A stretch of 64,000 bases of DNA from Rhodospirillales bacterium (GCA_003165335.1 PLTD01000218.1:1-64000), one strand, 5' to 3'. Shown: positions 25,281-34,459, numbered from the stretch's first letter. Made by a program: numbers and translations. The notes: generated by a model from the letters alone, not told the origin.

Positions 25281-26132
25281 TCAGGCAAATTTCCGGCGGT
25301 CGGAAAATGGGACTACCCGTTCGGCAGCTCGATCTGTGGCAATGAGCAATTCGGCCGCAACCATCGCGGCGATGACCGCAGGGCGCTTGTCACGGTTGAG
25401 GCCGGCTCCGATCGGACAGATGAGCCGTCCAAGATCGTCCGGCGTACCGCAGCGCCCGACATACCATCGCTCGAACCGTCTCCGTTTGGTTGCAGACCCG
25501 ATCAACCCCGTATAGCCCATATCTGTCCGGCGTAATGCGGCTCCGGCCAGTTCGAAATCGAGCGCGTGGCTATGGGTGAGGATGAGAATGCTGGCTCCGG
25601 CCTCCGCATCACGAAGGCGGGCGACCGGGTCGGAACTCACCAACCGCACTACGCCGTTTGGCATCGGATCGGGAAACTCTTCGGCCCGGCTGTCGACCCA
25701 GACCAGTCTCATCGGCAAGGGAGCCAGCGCGTTCGCTATAGCCTTTCCGACATGTCCGGCACCAAACAGATATATGCCGGGCAGTGCCTCACGCTCATTC
25801 TGCTCAAGACGGTCGATACGCTCTAACGTTCCCAGGTCTGCTCTTTCCAACCGCACGCTGACGTGGCCGCCGCAGCACTGGCCGATGGATGGACCAAGCG
25901 CAATCTCCATTTCGTGGTCTGTGGCGCCGCTCTCGATCAAGCGTCGCGCTGCGGAGATGGCCTCGTATTCGAGCCGTCCCCCACCGATCGTACCGATCGA
26001 CCGCGTGCTCAAGACCAGCATATGTGCGCCCGCCTCACGCGGTGTCGAGCCGCGCGTTTCGGCCAAGGTCACTATGACCGACGGCTCCCCAGCATCCAGG
26101 GATTGTCGCAACATATCGCCCAAGCCAGTCAT
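25281..26132 (-). CDS. xdhC: XdhC-type molybdenum cofactor insertion/sulfuration chaperone
   Basis: A 283-residue XdhC/CoxI protein. The N-terminal half has VTLAETRGSTPREAGAHMLV, the GTIGGGRLEYEAI segment and SIGQCCGGHVSV (conserved cysteines). The C-terminal half is a Rossmann-like domain with YLFGAGHVGKAIANALAPL and ends near CPIGAGLNRDKRPAVIAAMVAAELL. XdhC binds molybdopterin cofactor, protects its sulfido form and hands it to the XdhB subunit. ATG 26132 overlaps the xdhB stop in an ATGA, which decides the start over more distant in-frame ATGs. It is not part of the mature enzyme. Confidence 0.94.
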   Translation of the reverse strand: MTGLGDMLRQSLDAGEPSVIVTLAETRGSTPREAGAHMLVLSTRSIGTIGGGRLEYEAISAARRLIESGATDHEMEIALGPSIGQCCGGHVSVRLERADLGTLERIDRLEQNEREALPGIYLFGAGHVGKAIANALAPLPMRLVWVDSRAEEFPDPMPNGVVRLVSSDPVARLRDAEAGASILILTHSHALDFELAGAALRRTDMGYTGLIGSATKRRRFERWYVGRCGTPDDLGRLICPIGAGLNRDKRPAVIAAMVAAELLIATDRAAERVVPFSDRRKFA

Positions 26133-28483
26133 GGTTCGGGCTTCCCGGTGGCGTTGCGCTGGCGCAGGTCTTCTATTGTGAATAGCACGCGTTCCGGTGT
26201 CGCCGGGGCGTCGAGCCGCGGACAAAGGCGGTAATCGGCCACGCTGGCGATCGCATCGGACAGGGCATGGAGTACGCAGGCCGCCAGCATCAATGGCGGC
26301 TCACCGACCGCCTTGGACCGGTGAATCGTTTCGGACCGATTCTCGATACCTTCGGCAAGCCGAACATTGAATATCGGCGGACAGTCGCCGCAAGCCGGGA
26401 TCTTGTAGGTACTCGGCGCATGGGTTCGCAGTTTGCCTTTGTCGTCCCACCATAGTTCTTCGGTGGTTAACCATCCCATGCCCTGGACGAAGCCGCCCTC
26501 AACCTGGCCGCGATCGATTGCCGGGTTCAGCGAGCGTCCCGCGTCATGCAGAATATCAACACGGTCGACCCGATACTCACCGGTCAGTGTATCGATCGTC
26601 ACTTCCGCCACGGCTGCCCCGTACGCGAAGTAGTAAAATGGATGGCCGCGGCCTGCGGCACGATCCCAATGAATAAGCGGCGTTTTGTAGTAACCCGTGG
26701 CCGATAGCGAAATCCGCGATTGATAGGCTTGGCCGACTAGGGCGGTGAAAGTTTGACTCTCGGTCCCGGCGCTTACTGTCCCTGCTGCGAAGACGATATC
26801 TTCCGGCGTTACGCCCCATTTTTCCGCTGCAAATGCTGCGAGCCGCTGTTTTATCGTGCGCGCCGCGGCCTGGGCCGCCATGCCGTTCAGATCAGCGCCT
26901 GACGACGCTGCGGTCGCAGATGTGTTTGGCACCTTGCCGGTATTTGTCGCCGTGATCCTGATACAGTCGAGATCGACTTGAAACTCTTCGGCAACGATCT
27001 GCGCCACCTTGGTGTAGAGTCCTTGCCCCATCTCCGTGCCACCGTGGTTCAGCTGGATGCTGCCGTCGGCATAAACATGGACCAGCGCGCCGGCCTGATT
27101 GTACTGCGTCGCCGTAAATGAGATGCCGAACTTAACGGGAGTCAGTGCGATGCCGCGTCGAAGGATTGGATTCGTGGCATTGTGCGCACGGATCGTGTCA
27201 CGGCGCTGCTGATAATCGGAACTTCGCTCCAGATCGGCGACCAGCCCCTGGATGATATTGTCTCCGACGGTTTGGTGATAGGGCGTGACGTTCCGGTCCG
27301 TTGTTCCGTAGAAGTTTAGTTTGCGGATTTCCAGCGGGTCCTTGCCGACCGCATAGGCGATTTCGTCGATGATGCGTTCCGCAACCATCACGCCCTGGGG
27401 GCCGCCAAAACCGCGAAACGCGGTGTTGGACGCGGTGTTCGTTTTCAGAGGCTGCGACCGTATCGATGCGTTCCCATAGAAATAGCAGTTGTCGGCGTGG
27501 AAGCATGCGCGGTCGGTCACCGGACCGGAAAGATCAGCCGAAAAACCACAGCGCGCGGCAAGCACCATTTCGACACCGTCGATAACTCCGTCATCGTCGA
27601 AGCCAATTTCGTAATCCATTTCGAAATCGTGCCGTTTGCCCGTGATGATCATGTCGTCGTCGCGATCCGGGCGAATCTTGGCCGACCGACCGAGGCGCTG
27701 AGCGACCAAAGCCACGACTACGGCAAACAGATTGGACTGAGTCTCCTTGCCGCCAAAACCGCCGCCCATGCGACGCGCTTCGACCGTGATCGCGTGTGCA
27801 GGGATCGCCAGGATACGCGAAACAACGTGCTGCACCTCACTTGGATGCTGAGTTGAGCTATAGACAGTCACATCGCCATCTTCGCCGGGCACCGCTATCG
27901 CGGCCTGACTTTCTAGATAGAAATGCTCTTGCCCACCGACTTTGAGCCTCCCGCTCAGGCGGTGCTTGGCTGTGGCGAGGGCGGCGCCGGAATCGCCTAG
28001 ACGAAGTTGCAGAGGCGAAAATACGAGCTTGCCGCCCGGACGGGCGGTCTCAATGTCGAGGACGGCATCTAAAATTTCATAGTCGATCTCGGCCAGCCGA
28101 ACTGCACGACGGGCCTGATCGCGAGTCTCAGCTGCCACTGCGAAGATCGGCTGCCCGACATACTCCACGAGCCTATCGGCAAGAAGCGGTTCGTCGCCCA
28201 GGCCCATGCTTCCCACATCGTTCTTGCCGCCGACATCGGCGGCCGTGAACACTCGGACAACGCCGGGCGCCGAAATTACTTTGGTCAAATCCAGCGAATT
28301 GATCCGTGCATGGGCATGTTCGCTGAGGCCAAGATAGACATGGAGCAACCCCGCCGGCTCTGGGATGTCGTCGATGAACAGGGCCTCGCCGGACACATGT
28401 TTGCGTGCGCTGTCGTGCGCCGGAGATTCGTGGACGCCACCTCGAATTTGGGGGAACGAATTGGGCGGAGCTCCCTCAGGCAT
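26129..28483 (-). CDS. xdhB: Xanthine dehydrogenase molybdopterin-binding large subunit
   Basis: A 784-residue molybdenum hydroxylase subunit. Visible family segments are GEALFIDDIPEPAGLLHVYLGLSEHAHARI near the start, EARRMGGGFGGKETQ (Mo-cofactor contact), AFRGFGGPQGVMVAERIIDEIA containing the active-site Arg of the AFRGFG loop, GGTEMGQGLYTKVAQI, and VGEPPLMLAACVLHAL near the C-terminus, which holds the catalytic glutamate (GEPP). It hydroxylates hypoxanthine/xanthine to urate. ATG 28483 overlaps xdhA by 8 nt and is preceded by GGAGA; a further upstream in-frame ATG lies well inside xdhA. Xanthine as substrate is inferred from the guaD and puuD neighbours. Confidence 0.95.
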   Translation of the reverse strand: MPEGAPPNSFPQIRGGVHESPAHDSARKHVSGEALFIDDIPEPAGLLHVYLGLSEHAHARINSLDLTKVISAPGVVRVFTAADVGGKNDVGSMGLGDEPLLADRLVEYVGQPIFAVAAETRDQARRAVRLAEIDYEILDAVLDIETARPGGKLVFSPLQLRLGDSGAALATAKHRLSGRLKVGGQEHFYLESQAAIAVPGEDGDVTVYSSTQHPSEVQHVVSRILAIPAHAITVEARRMGGGFGGKETQSNLFAVVVALVAQRLGRSAKIRPDRDDDMIITGKRHDFEMDYEIGFDDDGVIDGVEMVLAARCGFSADLSGPVTDRACFHADNCYFYGNASIRSQPLKTNTASNTAFRGFGGPQGVMVAERIIDEIAYAVGKDPLEIRKLNFYGTTDRNVTPYHQTVGDNIIQGLVADLERSSDYQQRRDTIRAHNATNPILRRGIALTPVKFGISFTATQYNQAGALVHVYADGSIQLNHGGTEMGQGLYTKVAQIVAEEFQVDLDCIRITATNTGKVPNTSATAASSGADLNGMAAQAAARTIKQRLAAFAAEKWGVTPEDIVFAAGTVSAGTESQTFTALVGQAYQSRISLSATGYYKTPLIHWDRAAGRGHPFYYFAYGAAVAEVTIDTLTGEYRVDRVDILHDAGRSLNPAIDRGQVEGGFVQGMGWLTTEELWWDDKGKLRTHAPSTYKIPACGDCPPIFNVRLAEGIENRSETIHRSKAVGEPPLMLAACVLHALSDAIASVADYRLCPRLDAPATPERVLFTIEDLRQRNATGKPEP

Positions 28484-29951
28484 GGGTAATTCTCCGCTGG
28501 CCGACAAGTCTTGTTTGCGGATCGCCAACCGTCGTTTCGTTGAAGAACTTCATCAGCAAATTCGCCGACACGGTGCGGCGATATTCTGACGACGCACGCC
28601 AATCGGCGAGCGGCGTAAAATCGCCGCGCAGAGCCTCCATCGCGACAGCAACAGTGCCCAAATCCCAGTTTTTCCCGGTCAGGGCTGCTTCGGCGCCGGC
28701 CGCTCGCTTGGGCGTTCCGGCCATACCTCCAAATGCGATCCGTACGCGTGTAACGATTCCGCCACTCAGTTCGACCAGGAACGCGCCGCACACAGCGGAA
28801 ATGTCCTGATCGAAGCGCTTGGAAATCTTGTAGGCGCCGAACGTCGTGCCGGGAGCCGGTTTGGGTATAACGACGCGTTCGATGAACTCGCCGGGCCTAC
28901 GGTCCTGCTTTCCATAGGCTATGAAATAATCCTCGATCGGCATACTGCGCCGTTCGTTTCCATGTCTCAGAACTACCGTCGCGCCGATCGCGATCAGCGC
29001 GGGAGGTGTATCGCCGATCGGCGAGCCGTTGCCGATATTGCCGCCGAATGTGCCGACATTGCGTACCTGTAATCCCCCCGTGCGCCGCAGCAACTCGCCA
29101 AAATCGGGATAGAGCGCCGTTAGTGCGGCTTCTGCATCTGCAAAGGTTGCAGCCCCACCGATTTCGAGAGAGTCGTGGGTTTCGACGATCCTGCGCAACT
29201 CAGGAATACCACCGAGATAGACGATGCTGTCCAATATCTTCTGCGATTTGGTGACCCAAAGCCCTACATCCGTTGCGCCGGACACGATGGTGGCACCCGG
29301 GTTCGCTACGAGCACATCCGCGAGAGACTCAACAGTCGGGGGTGCGAAGTACCGCTTGCCGGCATTTTCCAGAAAAACCGATGCAATTTTGTCCCCACCG
29401 TTGAGCCGAGAATTCAGCTCTTCGGCAGTCAGCACCAGCGCGTCGGTAGAGCGATCTCCCAACTCGTACATGTGCCGTGCCGCGGCGATGATCGGCGCAT
29501 ATCCGGTGCAGCGGCAGAGATTACCAGCCAGTACATCGCGGATCCTATCCTCGCTTGGGCAGGCCTCGCTCAAATAGAGCGCAAACAGCGACATGACGAA
29601 GCCTGGGGTACAAAATCCACATTGCGATCCATGACAGTCCACCATCGCCTGTTGGACCGGATGAAAACCGCCGTCCCGCTTGCGCAAGTGTTCGACGGTC
29701 AGAAGGTGACAGCCGTCAAGCGTCGGCACGAAGCGAATGCAGGCATTGACCGCTTCATAGCGCACCCGTTCACCATCGATACGGCCGATCACCACGGTGC
29801 AGGCGCCGCAATCGCCCTCGGCGCAGCCTTCTTTCGTGCCGTTGAGCCTCTTGTGCAGTCGCAACCAGTCCAACACAGTCGTCGTAGGATCGATGTTGCC
29901 GATTTCTTGGATCTTGTCGCCGAGCAGAAATCGTACGACTGATCGGGTCAT
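28476..29951 (-). CDS. xdhA: Xanthine dehydrogenase small subunit (two [2Fe-2S] centres and FAD domain)
   Basis: A 491-residue protein. Its N-terminal plant-ferredoxin-like cluster motif is NGTKEGCAEGDCGACTVV (residues about 38-55), the second helical [2Fe-2S] domain has GSQCGFCTPGFVMSL and LAGNLCRCTGYAPI, and the FAD domain runs from about residue 190 with NPGATIVSGATDVGLWV, VRNVGTFGGNIGNGSPIGDTPPALIA (FAD contacts) and a CO-dehydrogenase-flavoprotein-like C-terminus. It relays electrons from the molybdenum site in XdhB to FAD and NAD. The ATG start overlaps the guanine deaminase stop as ATGA, so deamination and oxidation are translationally coupled. Confidence 0.96.
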   Translation of the reverse strand: MTRSVVRFLLGDKIQEIGNIDPTTTVLDWLRLHKRLNGTKEGCAEGDCGACTVVIGRIDGERVRYEAVNACIRFVPTLDGCHLLTVEHLRKRDGGFHPVQQAMVDCHGSQCGFCTPGFVMSLFALYLSEACPSEDRIRDVLAGNLCRCTGYAPIIAAARHMYELGDRSTDALVLTAEELNSRLNGGDKIASVFLENAGKRYFAPPTVESLADVLVANPGATIVSGATDVGLWVTKSQKILDSIVYLGGIPELRRIVETHDSLEIGGAATFADAEAALTALYPDFGELLRRTGGLQVRNVGTFGGNIGNGSPIGDTPPALIAIGATVVLRHGNERRSMPIEDYFIAYGKQDRRPGEFIERVVIPKPAPGTTFGAYKISKRFDQDISAVCGAFLVELSGGIVTRVRIAFGGMAGTPKRAAGAEAALTGKNWDLGTVAVAMEALRGDFTPLADWRASSEYRRTVSANLLMKFFNETTVGDPQTRLVGQRRITHA

Positions 29952-31354
29952 ATGCGCATCTCCGCCTGCTCGCGTCGGATGTTATTCCGGTCGTCTCGGT
30001 CATGTGCCAACCGCCCCTGAACAAAGGTCGCGCGAACCGCTCGGTCGTCGCCGAGGGTCATCAGCACAAACAGCTCGTCTTCGATTGCGCCGTCCCAGGC
30101 CGCCATCCGATGCGCCATGGCGGGTGTCGCCCTGGTGTCGAGGACTACGAGATCGCCATAGCAGCCCAAGTCGAGCGAGCCGATTTCGGATTGAAGTCCC
30201 AGCGCGACGGCGTTGCCGCGCGTAATCTGGTGCATTGCCTCCAAAGCTGAGAAATTTTGCCCGCGCAACTGCAGAACCTTGTAAGCTTCGGCGGCGGTAC
30301 GCAGCATGGAAAAACTGGTCCCGCCGCCGACGTCGGTCGCGAGACCGATTGTAATCGGTGTCGCCTGCTCCTTCATGCGAGAGCGATTGAACAGCCCGCT
30401 TCCCAGAAACAGGTTAGAGGTCGGGCAGAACACTGCGACCGATCCGCTCTCGGATAAACGGCCGAGTTCATTGTCATCCAAATGAATGCAGTGACCGAAT
30501 AGAGATCGCGGGCCGAGCAGATCGTATCGGTCATAGATGTCGACATAGTCGCGCGCCCAAGGATAGAGCGACTTCACAAGTGCGACTTCGCCCAGATTCT
30601 CAGACAGGTGGGTCTGAAGATGCGTATCGGGAAATTCGTCGAACAGCGCCTTGGCCGCCGCCATTTGGGCATCCGACGACGTAACCACAAATCGGGGCGT
30701 GACCGCGTAGCGCAACCGCCCCCGCCGGTGCCATCGCTCAATCAGCGCCTTGCTGTCGTCGTATGATGTCTGAGCGGTGTCGAGGACCGAATCGGGAGCC
30801 GATCGATCCATCATGACCTTACCTGCGATCATGCAGGCGCCTCGGCGATCCGCTTCCTCAAAGAGGGCTTCGGCCGATTGGCGGTGAACGGACCCAAAGG
30901 TGACAGCTGTCGTGGTTCCACTACGGAATAGTTCGTCGATCAGAAATCGTGCGTTTGTTGCGGCATGCACGGGGTCGGCGAATTTTGCCTCAGCCGGAAA
31001 TACATAAGTCTCCAGCCAATCGAGCAATTGGGCGCCGAATGATGCGATCATCTGCACTTGAGGCAAGTGGATATGCAGGTCGATGAAACCCGGCATGATT
31101 AGACAATCAGGGTAATGGGCGACGGCACAATCCGAAGGTAAAGACGCCACCAGTGTCGCCGCCGGGCCAACGGTACAGATTTTTCCTTCGTCGATCAGAA
31201 TCAGGCCGTCTTCGATGTAGCGGTAAGAGCCGCCGTCGCCATGCCCCATCGGTTCGCGGACAAAGGCGAATAGCCTTCCGCGCACGGCCGACATGCCCTT
31301 GTTCTGGGGCGCTCGAGGTGCGCGAGAATCCATACCTGCCATGCCCTCTGCCAT
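29948..31354 (-). CDS. guaD: Guanine deaminase, amidohydrolase-superfamily type, paralogue 2 (xdh operon)
   Basis: A 468-residue amidohydrolase with IMPGFIDLHIHLPQVQMIASFG, the guanine-deaminase segment LLDWLETYVFPAEAKFAD, LQTHLSENLGEVALV, SLFGHCIHLDD, FCPTSNLFLGSG and IGLATDVGGGTSFSMLRT. It makes xanthine for the xdhAB enzyme encoded immediately downstream. It is distinct from paralogue 1 (WLQKYTFPLE, HAPQ), so the two arose by old divergence or separate acquisition. The N-terminal 20 residues look non-conserved and ATG codons at 31342, 31333 and 31294 are possible starts. It heads the operon guaD-xdhA-xdhB-xdhC-cysteine desulfurase and is divergent from a LysR gene with tandem repeats between them. 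Confidence 0.9.
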   Translation of the reverse strand: MAEGMAGMDSRAPRAPQNKGMSAVRGRLFAFVREPMGHGDGGSYRYIEDGLILIDEGKICTVGPAATLVASLPSDCAVAHYPDCLIMPGFIDLHIHLPQVQMIASFGAQLLDWLETYVFPAEAKFADPVHAATNARFLIDELFRSGTTTAVTFGSVHRQSAEALFEEADRRGACMIAGKVMMDRSAPDSVLDTAQTSYDDSKALIERWHRRGRLRYAVTPRFVVTSSDAQMAAAKALFDEFPDTHLQTHLSENLGEVALVKSLYPWARDYVDIYDRYDLLGPRSLFGHCIHLDDNELGRLSESGSVAVFCPTSNLFLGSGLFNRSRMKEQATPITIGLATDVGGGTSFSMLRTAAEAYKVLQLRGQNFSALEAMHQITRGNAVALGLQSEIGSLDLGCYGDLVVLDTRATPAMAHRMAAWDGAIEDELFVLMTLGDDRAVRATFVQGRLAHDRDDRNNIRREQAEMRI

Positions 31355-31406
31355 CGGTTAACGGCCGAAACAGTTTGACGGTCTCTGCGCGAAGTTGCAA
31401 CATAAT

Positions 31407-31439
31407 TGGATATCAATCCATTAAATGTGGATATCAATC
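31407..31439. promoter_or_regulatory. Tandem repeated half-palindromes in the guaD-xdh / lysR divergent promoter
   Basis: TGGATATCAATC occurs at 31407-31418 and again at 31428-31439, exactly 21 bp (two helical turns) apart. The first copy is part of a dyad TGGAT-ATCA-ATCCA. Two phased sites in a divergent LysR promoter are what a LysR-type activator uses (recognition and activation sites). A TTGACG-like -35 and a TATATT -10-like stretch are nearby. Confidence 0.6.
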
Positions 31440-31545
31440 TGGTATATTTTGAGAATAAATGGTGCACTGCAGAATCGAGCCGAATAATGCGCTATTATCA
31501 GCTCATCTGCTTCCGGCCTGACCCCGATTGTCGATAGAGAGTCAT

Positions 31546-32460
31546 ATGCGCATTCATTCCCCCGCAATCCGTTATTTCGATGCAGTGCGTAAGGCCGGGT
31601 CGATCCGTGAGGCGGCACGTCGCCTGAACGTCGCTTCGTCAGCCGTCAATCGGCAAATTCTGAAACTTGAAGCCGAGCTTGGAACGCCATTATTCGAGCG
31701 GTTGCCAGGGGGACTGAAACTCTCGTCCGCGGGCGAAGTTTTGACTCGCCATGTCGCCATCGTGCTGCGCGACGCCGAGCGCGCGCGGTCGGAATTGGAT
31801 GCGCTTAAGGGGATCAAAACTGGCCGTGTCGAGGTCACCGCAGTTGAAGGATTAAGTGCGGATTTTCTGCCGAGCGTCATCGGACAAATGCAGCGAGAGC
31901 ACAGTCGCGTGCGGATCCGCGTTATGAGCGCCGGCTCATTGAACGTCCCGGCTGCCGTTCTCAACGGAGACGTCGACCTAGGTATGGCATTCTCGCTCCC
32001 GCGCAATCCGGAACTTCACCAACTTGCGGTCGGACGATTTCAGTTGGGGGCGGTCGTAACGCCCGACCATCCGCTGGCTTCTAAGAAGAAAGTTCGAATT
32101 GCCGATTGTGCCGACTTTCCGCTGATTATGTCCGATACGCAGCTTTCGATACGGACATTGATGCACCCTATGATTGTTCACTCTGGCCGGGCGATTACGC
32201 CGACTATTGAAGCAAATTCGATCGAACTGATGAAGAATTTGGCTGAGCGCAATCTTGGCATCGCCTTCATGTCACGCATCGGCCTTGAGAAGGAGATTCG
32301 CGGCGGCACATTGGTTCACGTTCCTCTTGAGGATCGTGGGCCGGTATTCACCGAATTGGGCCTGTATATGCGCGCGAACGCCAGCCTGCCGGTCGCGGTC
32401 GATGCATTTGTTCAAATCGCCGTCGCGGAAATTCGACGACGCGCGCAGGAAGAAGAATAG
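31546..32460 (+). CDS. LysR-family transcriptional regulator 1 (divergent from xdh operon)
   Basis: A 304-residue LysR protein. The N-terminal winged helix is IRYFDAVRKAGSIREAARRLNVASSAVNRQILKLEAELGTPLFERLP (read as helix-turn-helix then wing), followed by a periplasmic-binding-protein-like effector domain beginning TGRVEVTAVEGLSADFLPSVI. ATG 31546 with GAGAG in front is preferred to the in-frame TTG at 31528. It is transcribed away from guaD-xdhABC and very probably controls it, perhaps with xanthine, urate or another intermediate as ligand. It closely resembles LysR 2 at 47653 (both have LNVASSA(V/L)NRQIL and LFERLP(G/R)G). Confidence 0.9.
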   Translation: MRIHSPAIRYFDAVRKAGSIREAARRLNVASSAVNRQILKLEAELGTPLFERLPGGLKLSSAGEVLTRHVAIVLRDAERARSELDALKGIKTGRVEVTAVEGLSADFLPSVIGQMQREHSRVRIRVMSAGSLNVPAAVLNGDVDLGMAFSLPRNPELHQLAVGRFQLGAVVTPDHPLASKKKVRIADCADFPLIMSDTQLSIRTLMHPMIVHSGRAITPTIEANSIELMKNLAERNLGIAFMSRIGLEKEIRGGTLVHVPLEDRGPVFTELGLYMRANASLPVAVDAFVQIAVAEIRRRAQEEE

Positions 32461-32503
32461 ACGCCGCACTCTTGGCAATAGTGATCGGACACAGTTGCCC
32501 GAC

Positions 32504-32527
32504 GCCCGACAGAAATCGGTGTCGGGC
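32504..32527. terminator. Hairpin between convergent lysR 1 and SDR genes
   Basis: GCCCGACA and TGTCGGGC form a perfect 8-bp stem with an 8-nt loop between two gene ends. There is no T-run, so termination strength is uncertain. Confidence 0.45.
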
Positions 32528-32595
32528 TGACCGCTTTGCCGCCGATATCAAAGCCCTTCGCACAATTTTGGAAGGACTGTGAAGTCCCTCAACGA

Positions 32596-33441
32596 TCAAT
32601 CGGGCGATTGTCCTCGCTTCACCGCATCCATCGCTGCCTGGCCGAACATCTGCGTCACCAGATCGGTCATATCCGGGTTACGGCGCAATTCGTGGCCACC
32701 GTCTACCGCGAAGCTTTGGCCAGTCACCCAGGATGAGTCAGGTCCTGCCAAGTACCGGACCGCCTTCGCGACATCCTCGGGTTCTCCGCCGCAGCGGCCA
32801 AGGGGTGTCTGCTCGGTATAGCGGTCGAGGAAGGTTTTTTCGGTGAACATCATCGAGGAGGCATCGGTACGGGTCAGGCCGGGACGGACAGCGTTGACCC
32901 TTATGCCGGCCACTCCGAGCTCTTCTGCCGCCGCGCGGACCAATCCCTCCAAACCACTTTTCCCGGCGTGGTAGGCTGACAGATAGGCGAAGGGCATCTT
33001 TCCGACATTGGATGAAATACAGACGATGGAGCCGCCTTCCTTCATCATCGGCGCGCCATATCGCATCGCGATGAATGCGGTAGTGATGCAAAGATCCAGT
33101 GTCTTCCGAAAAGTTTCCACATCCAGCATCAGGAACGGCTTAAACGGCCCACCGCCCACCAGCGGCACGATAATGTCCAGCCGCCCTCTGATGGCAAAGG
33201 CCTTATCCAGACCGGCGCGGACATCCTCGACCGAATTGGCGTCACCGACATGGATTTCGACCTGTGCATCGGGGACTGACCGCAGAATGTCCGCCTGAAC
33301 TTTGCGCAGCCCATCCTCACCCCGGCTCATGATCAGGACGGCCGCACCGTCTCTGGCCAACAGCTTCGCCGTTGCCGACCCGATGCTGCCGGAGCCGCCG
33401 GTGATGAAGGCGGCTTTTCCAGCCAGTGGTTGCGCTTGCAT
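32596..33441 (-). CDS. Short-chain dehydrogenase/reductase
   Basis: A 281-residue Rossmann-fold SDR: AAFITGGSGSIGSATAKLLARDG (cofactor motif T-G-x3-G-x-G), VHVGDANS-like acidic strand, IIVPLVGGGPF at the usual NNAG position, catalytic Ser in SIVCISSNVG, YHAGK (Y-x3-K) near residue 165, and the C-terminal YLAGPDSSWVTGQSFAVDGGHEL. The frame is open well upstream into the divergent GST gene, but ATG 33441 with GGAG 8 nt before it gives the standard SDR N-terminus. Substrate cannot be inferred. The start regions of this gene and of the GST at 33584 face each other across 140 nt. Confidence 0.9.
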   Translation of the reverse strand: MQAQPLAGKAAFITGGSGSIGSATAKLLARDGAAVLIMSRGEDGLRKVQADILRSVPDAQVEIHVGDANSVEDVRAGLDKAFAIRGRLDIIVPLVGGGPFKPFLMLDVETFRKTLDLCITTAFIAMRYGAPMMKEGGSIVCISSNVGKMPFAYLSAYHAGKSGLEGLVRAAAEELGVAGIRVNAVRPGLTRTDASSMMFTEKTFLDRYTEQTPLGRCGGEPEDVAKAVRYLAGPDSSWVTGQSFAVDGGHELRRNPDMTDLVTQMFGQAAMDAVKRGQSPD

Positions 33442-33583
33442 GGGAATAGTCTCCGTTAAAGATATGTCGTTGCGACTAAGGATTGCTAAAGTCACTATAG
33501 TCGCGGACGGCAGCACCGGCGAAGGCCAGATTTTAACGAGACCGGGCATACCGGCGCGTCCGCCCGACACAGGAGTTCGAGAC

Positions 33584-34459
33584 ATGACCGACACGCCCGC
33601 ATACACACCGCCTAAGGTTTGGACCTGGAATAGAGAGAATGGCGGCAGGTTTGCGAACATCAATCGCCCGATTGCGGGCCCGACGCATGACAAAGACCTC
33701 CCGATCGGCCGTCATCCCTTACAGCTCTATTCTCTTGCCACGCCGAACGGCATCAAGGTCACGGTGATGTTGGAAGAACTGCTGGCGCTTGGCCACCTGG
33801 GTGCCGAATACGACGCCTGGCTTATTCGGATCAATGAAGGGGATCAGTTTTCCAGCGGATTCGTGGCGGCGAACCCGAATTCCAAGATTCCGGCGTTGGT
33901 TGACCACAGCGGGCCGACACCAATTCGGGTATTCGAATCCGGCGCGATATTGCTCTATCTGGCTGAGAAGTTCGGCTCCTTCCTGCCTAAAGACGCGACG
34001 CGCGCAGAATGCCTGTCGTGGCTATTTTGGCAAATGGGAAGCGCCCCTTACCTCGGCGGCGGGTTTGGACATTTCTATGCCTATGCGCCGATGAAGATCG
34101 AATATGCGATTGACCGGTTTGCGATGGAGACAAAGCGGCAGCTCGATGTCCTCGACCGGCGCCTTGGCGAGAGCGCCTATCTGGCCGGCGATGCCTATAC
34201 GATTGCCGACATGGCCGTCTGGCCCTGGTATGGCGGGCTGGCAAAAGGCCAGCTTTACAACGACTCTGCCGAATTCCTGCAAGTCCAGGACTATAAAAAC
34301 CTCCAACGCTGGACCGATAAAATTGCCGAACGGCCGGCGGTAAAGAGGGGGCGTATGGTCAATTCCGCCTGGGGCGAGCCTTCCGGTCAGTTGCCCGAAC
34401 GCCATGACGCCAGCGACTTCCAAAACAAGACCGGAGATAAGCTTAAAACGCCGGATTAA
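33584..34459 (+). CDS. Glutathione S-transferase, YghU/nu-class-like
   Basis: A 291-residue GST with the long N-terminal extension typical of YghU (KVWTWNRENGGRFANINRPIAGPTHDK, read in parts). The thioredoxin-fold domain contains PLQLYSLATPNGIKVTVMLEEL, with the TPNG(x)K(V)xxxLEE signature, and NPNSKIPALVDHSG and RVFESGAILLYLAEKFG. The helical domain follows with YLAGDAYTIADMAVWPWYGG. YghU-type enzymes show disulfide-bond reductase or organic-peroxide activity. AGGAG at 33571 supports the start; in-frame codons upstream overlap the divergent SDR. No link to purine breakdown is evident, and it is unrelated to the GST-like protein at 20939. Confidence 0.9.
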   Translation: MTDTPAYTPPKVWTWNRENGGRFANINRPIAGPTHDKDLPIGRHPLQLYSLATPNGIKVTVMLEELLALGHLGAEYDAWLIRINEGDQFSSGFVAANPNSKIPALVDHSGPTPIRVFESGAILLYLAEKFGSFLPKDATRAECLSWLFWQMGSAPYLGGGFGHFYAYAPMKIEYAIDRFAMETKRQLDVLDRRLGESAYLAGDAYTIADMAVWPWYGGLAKGQLYNDSAEFLQVQDYKNLQRWTDKIAERPAVKRGRMVNSAWGEPSGQLPERHDASDFQNKTGDKLKTPD

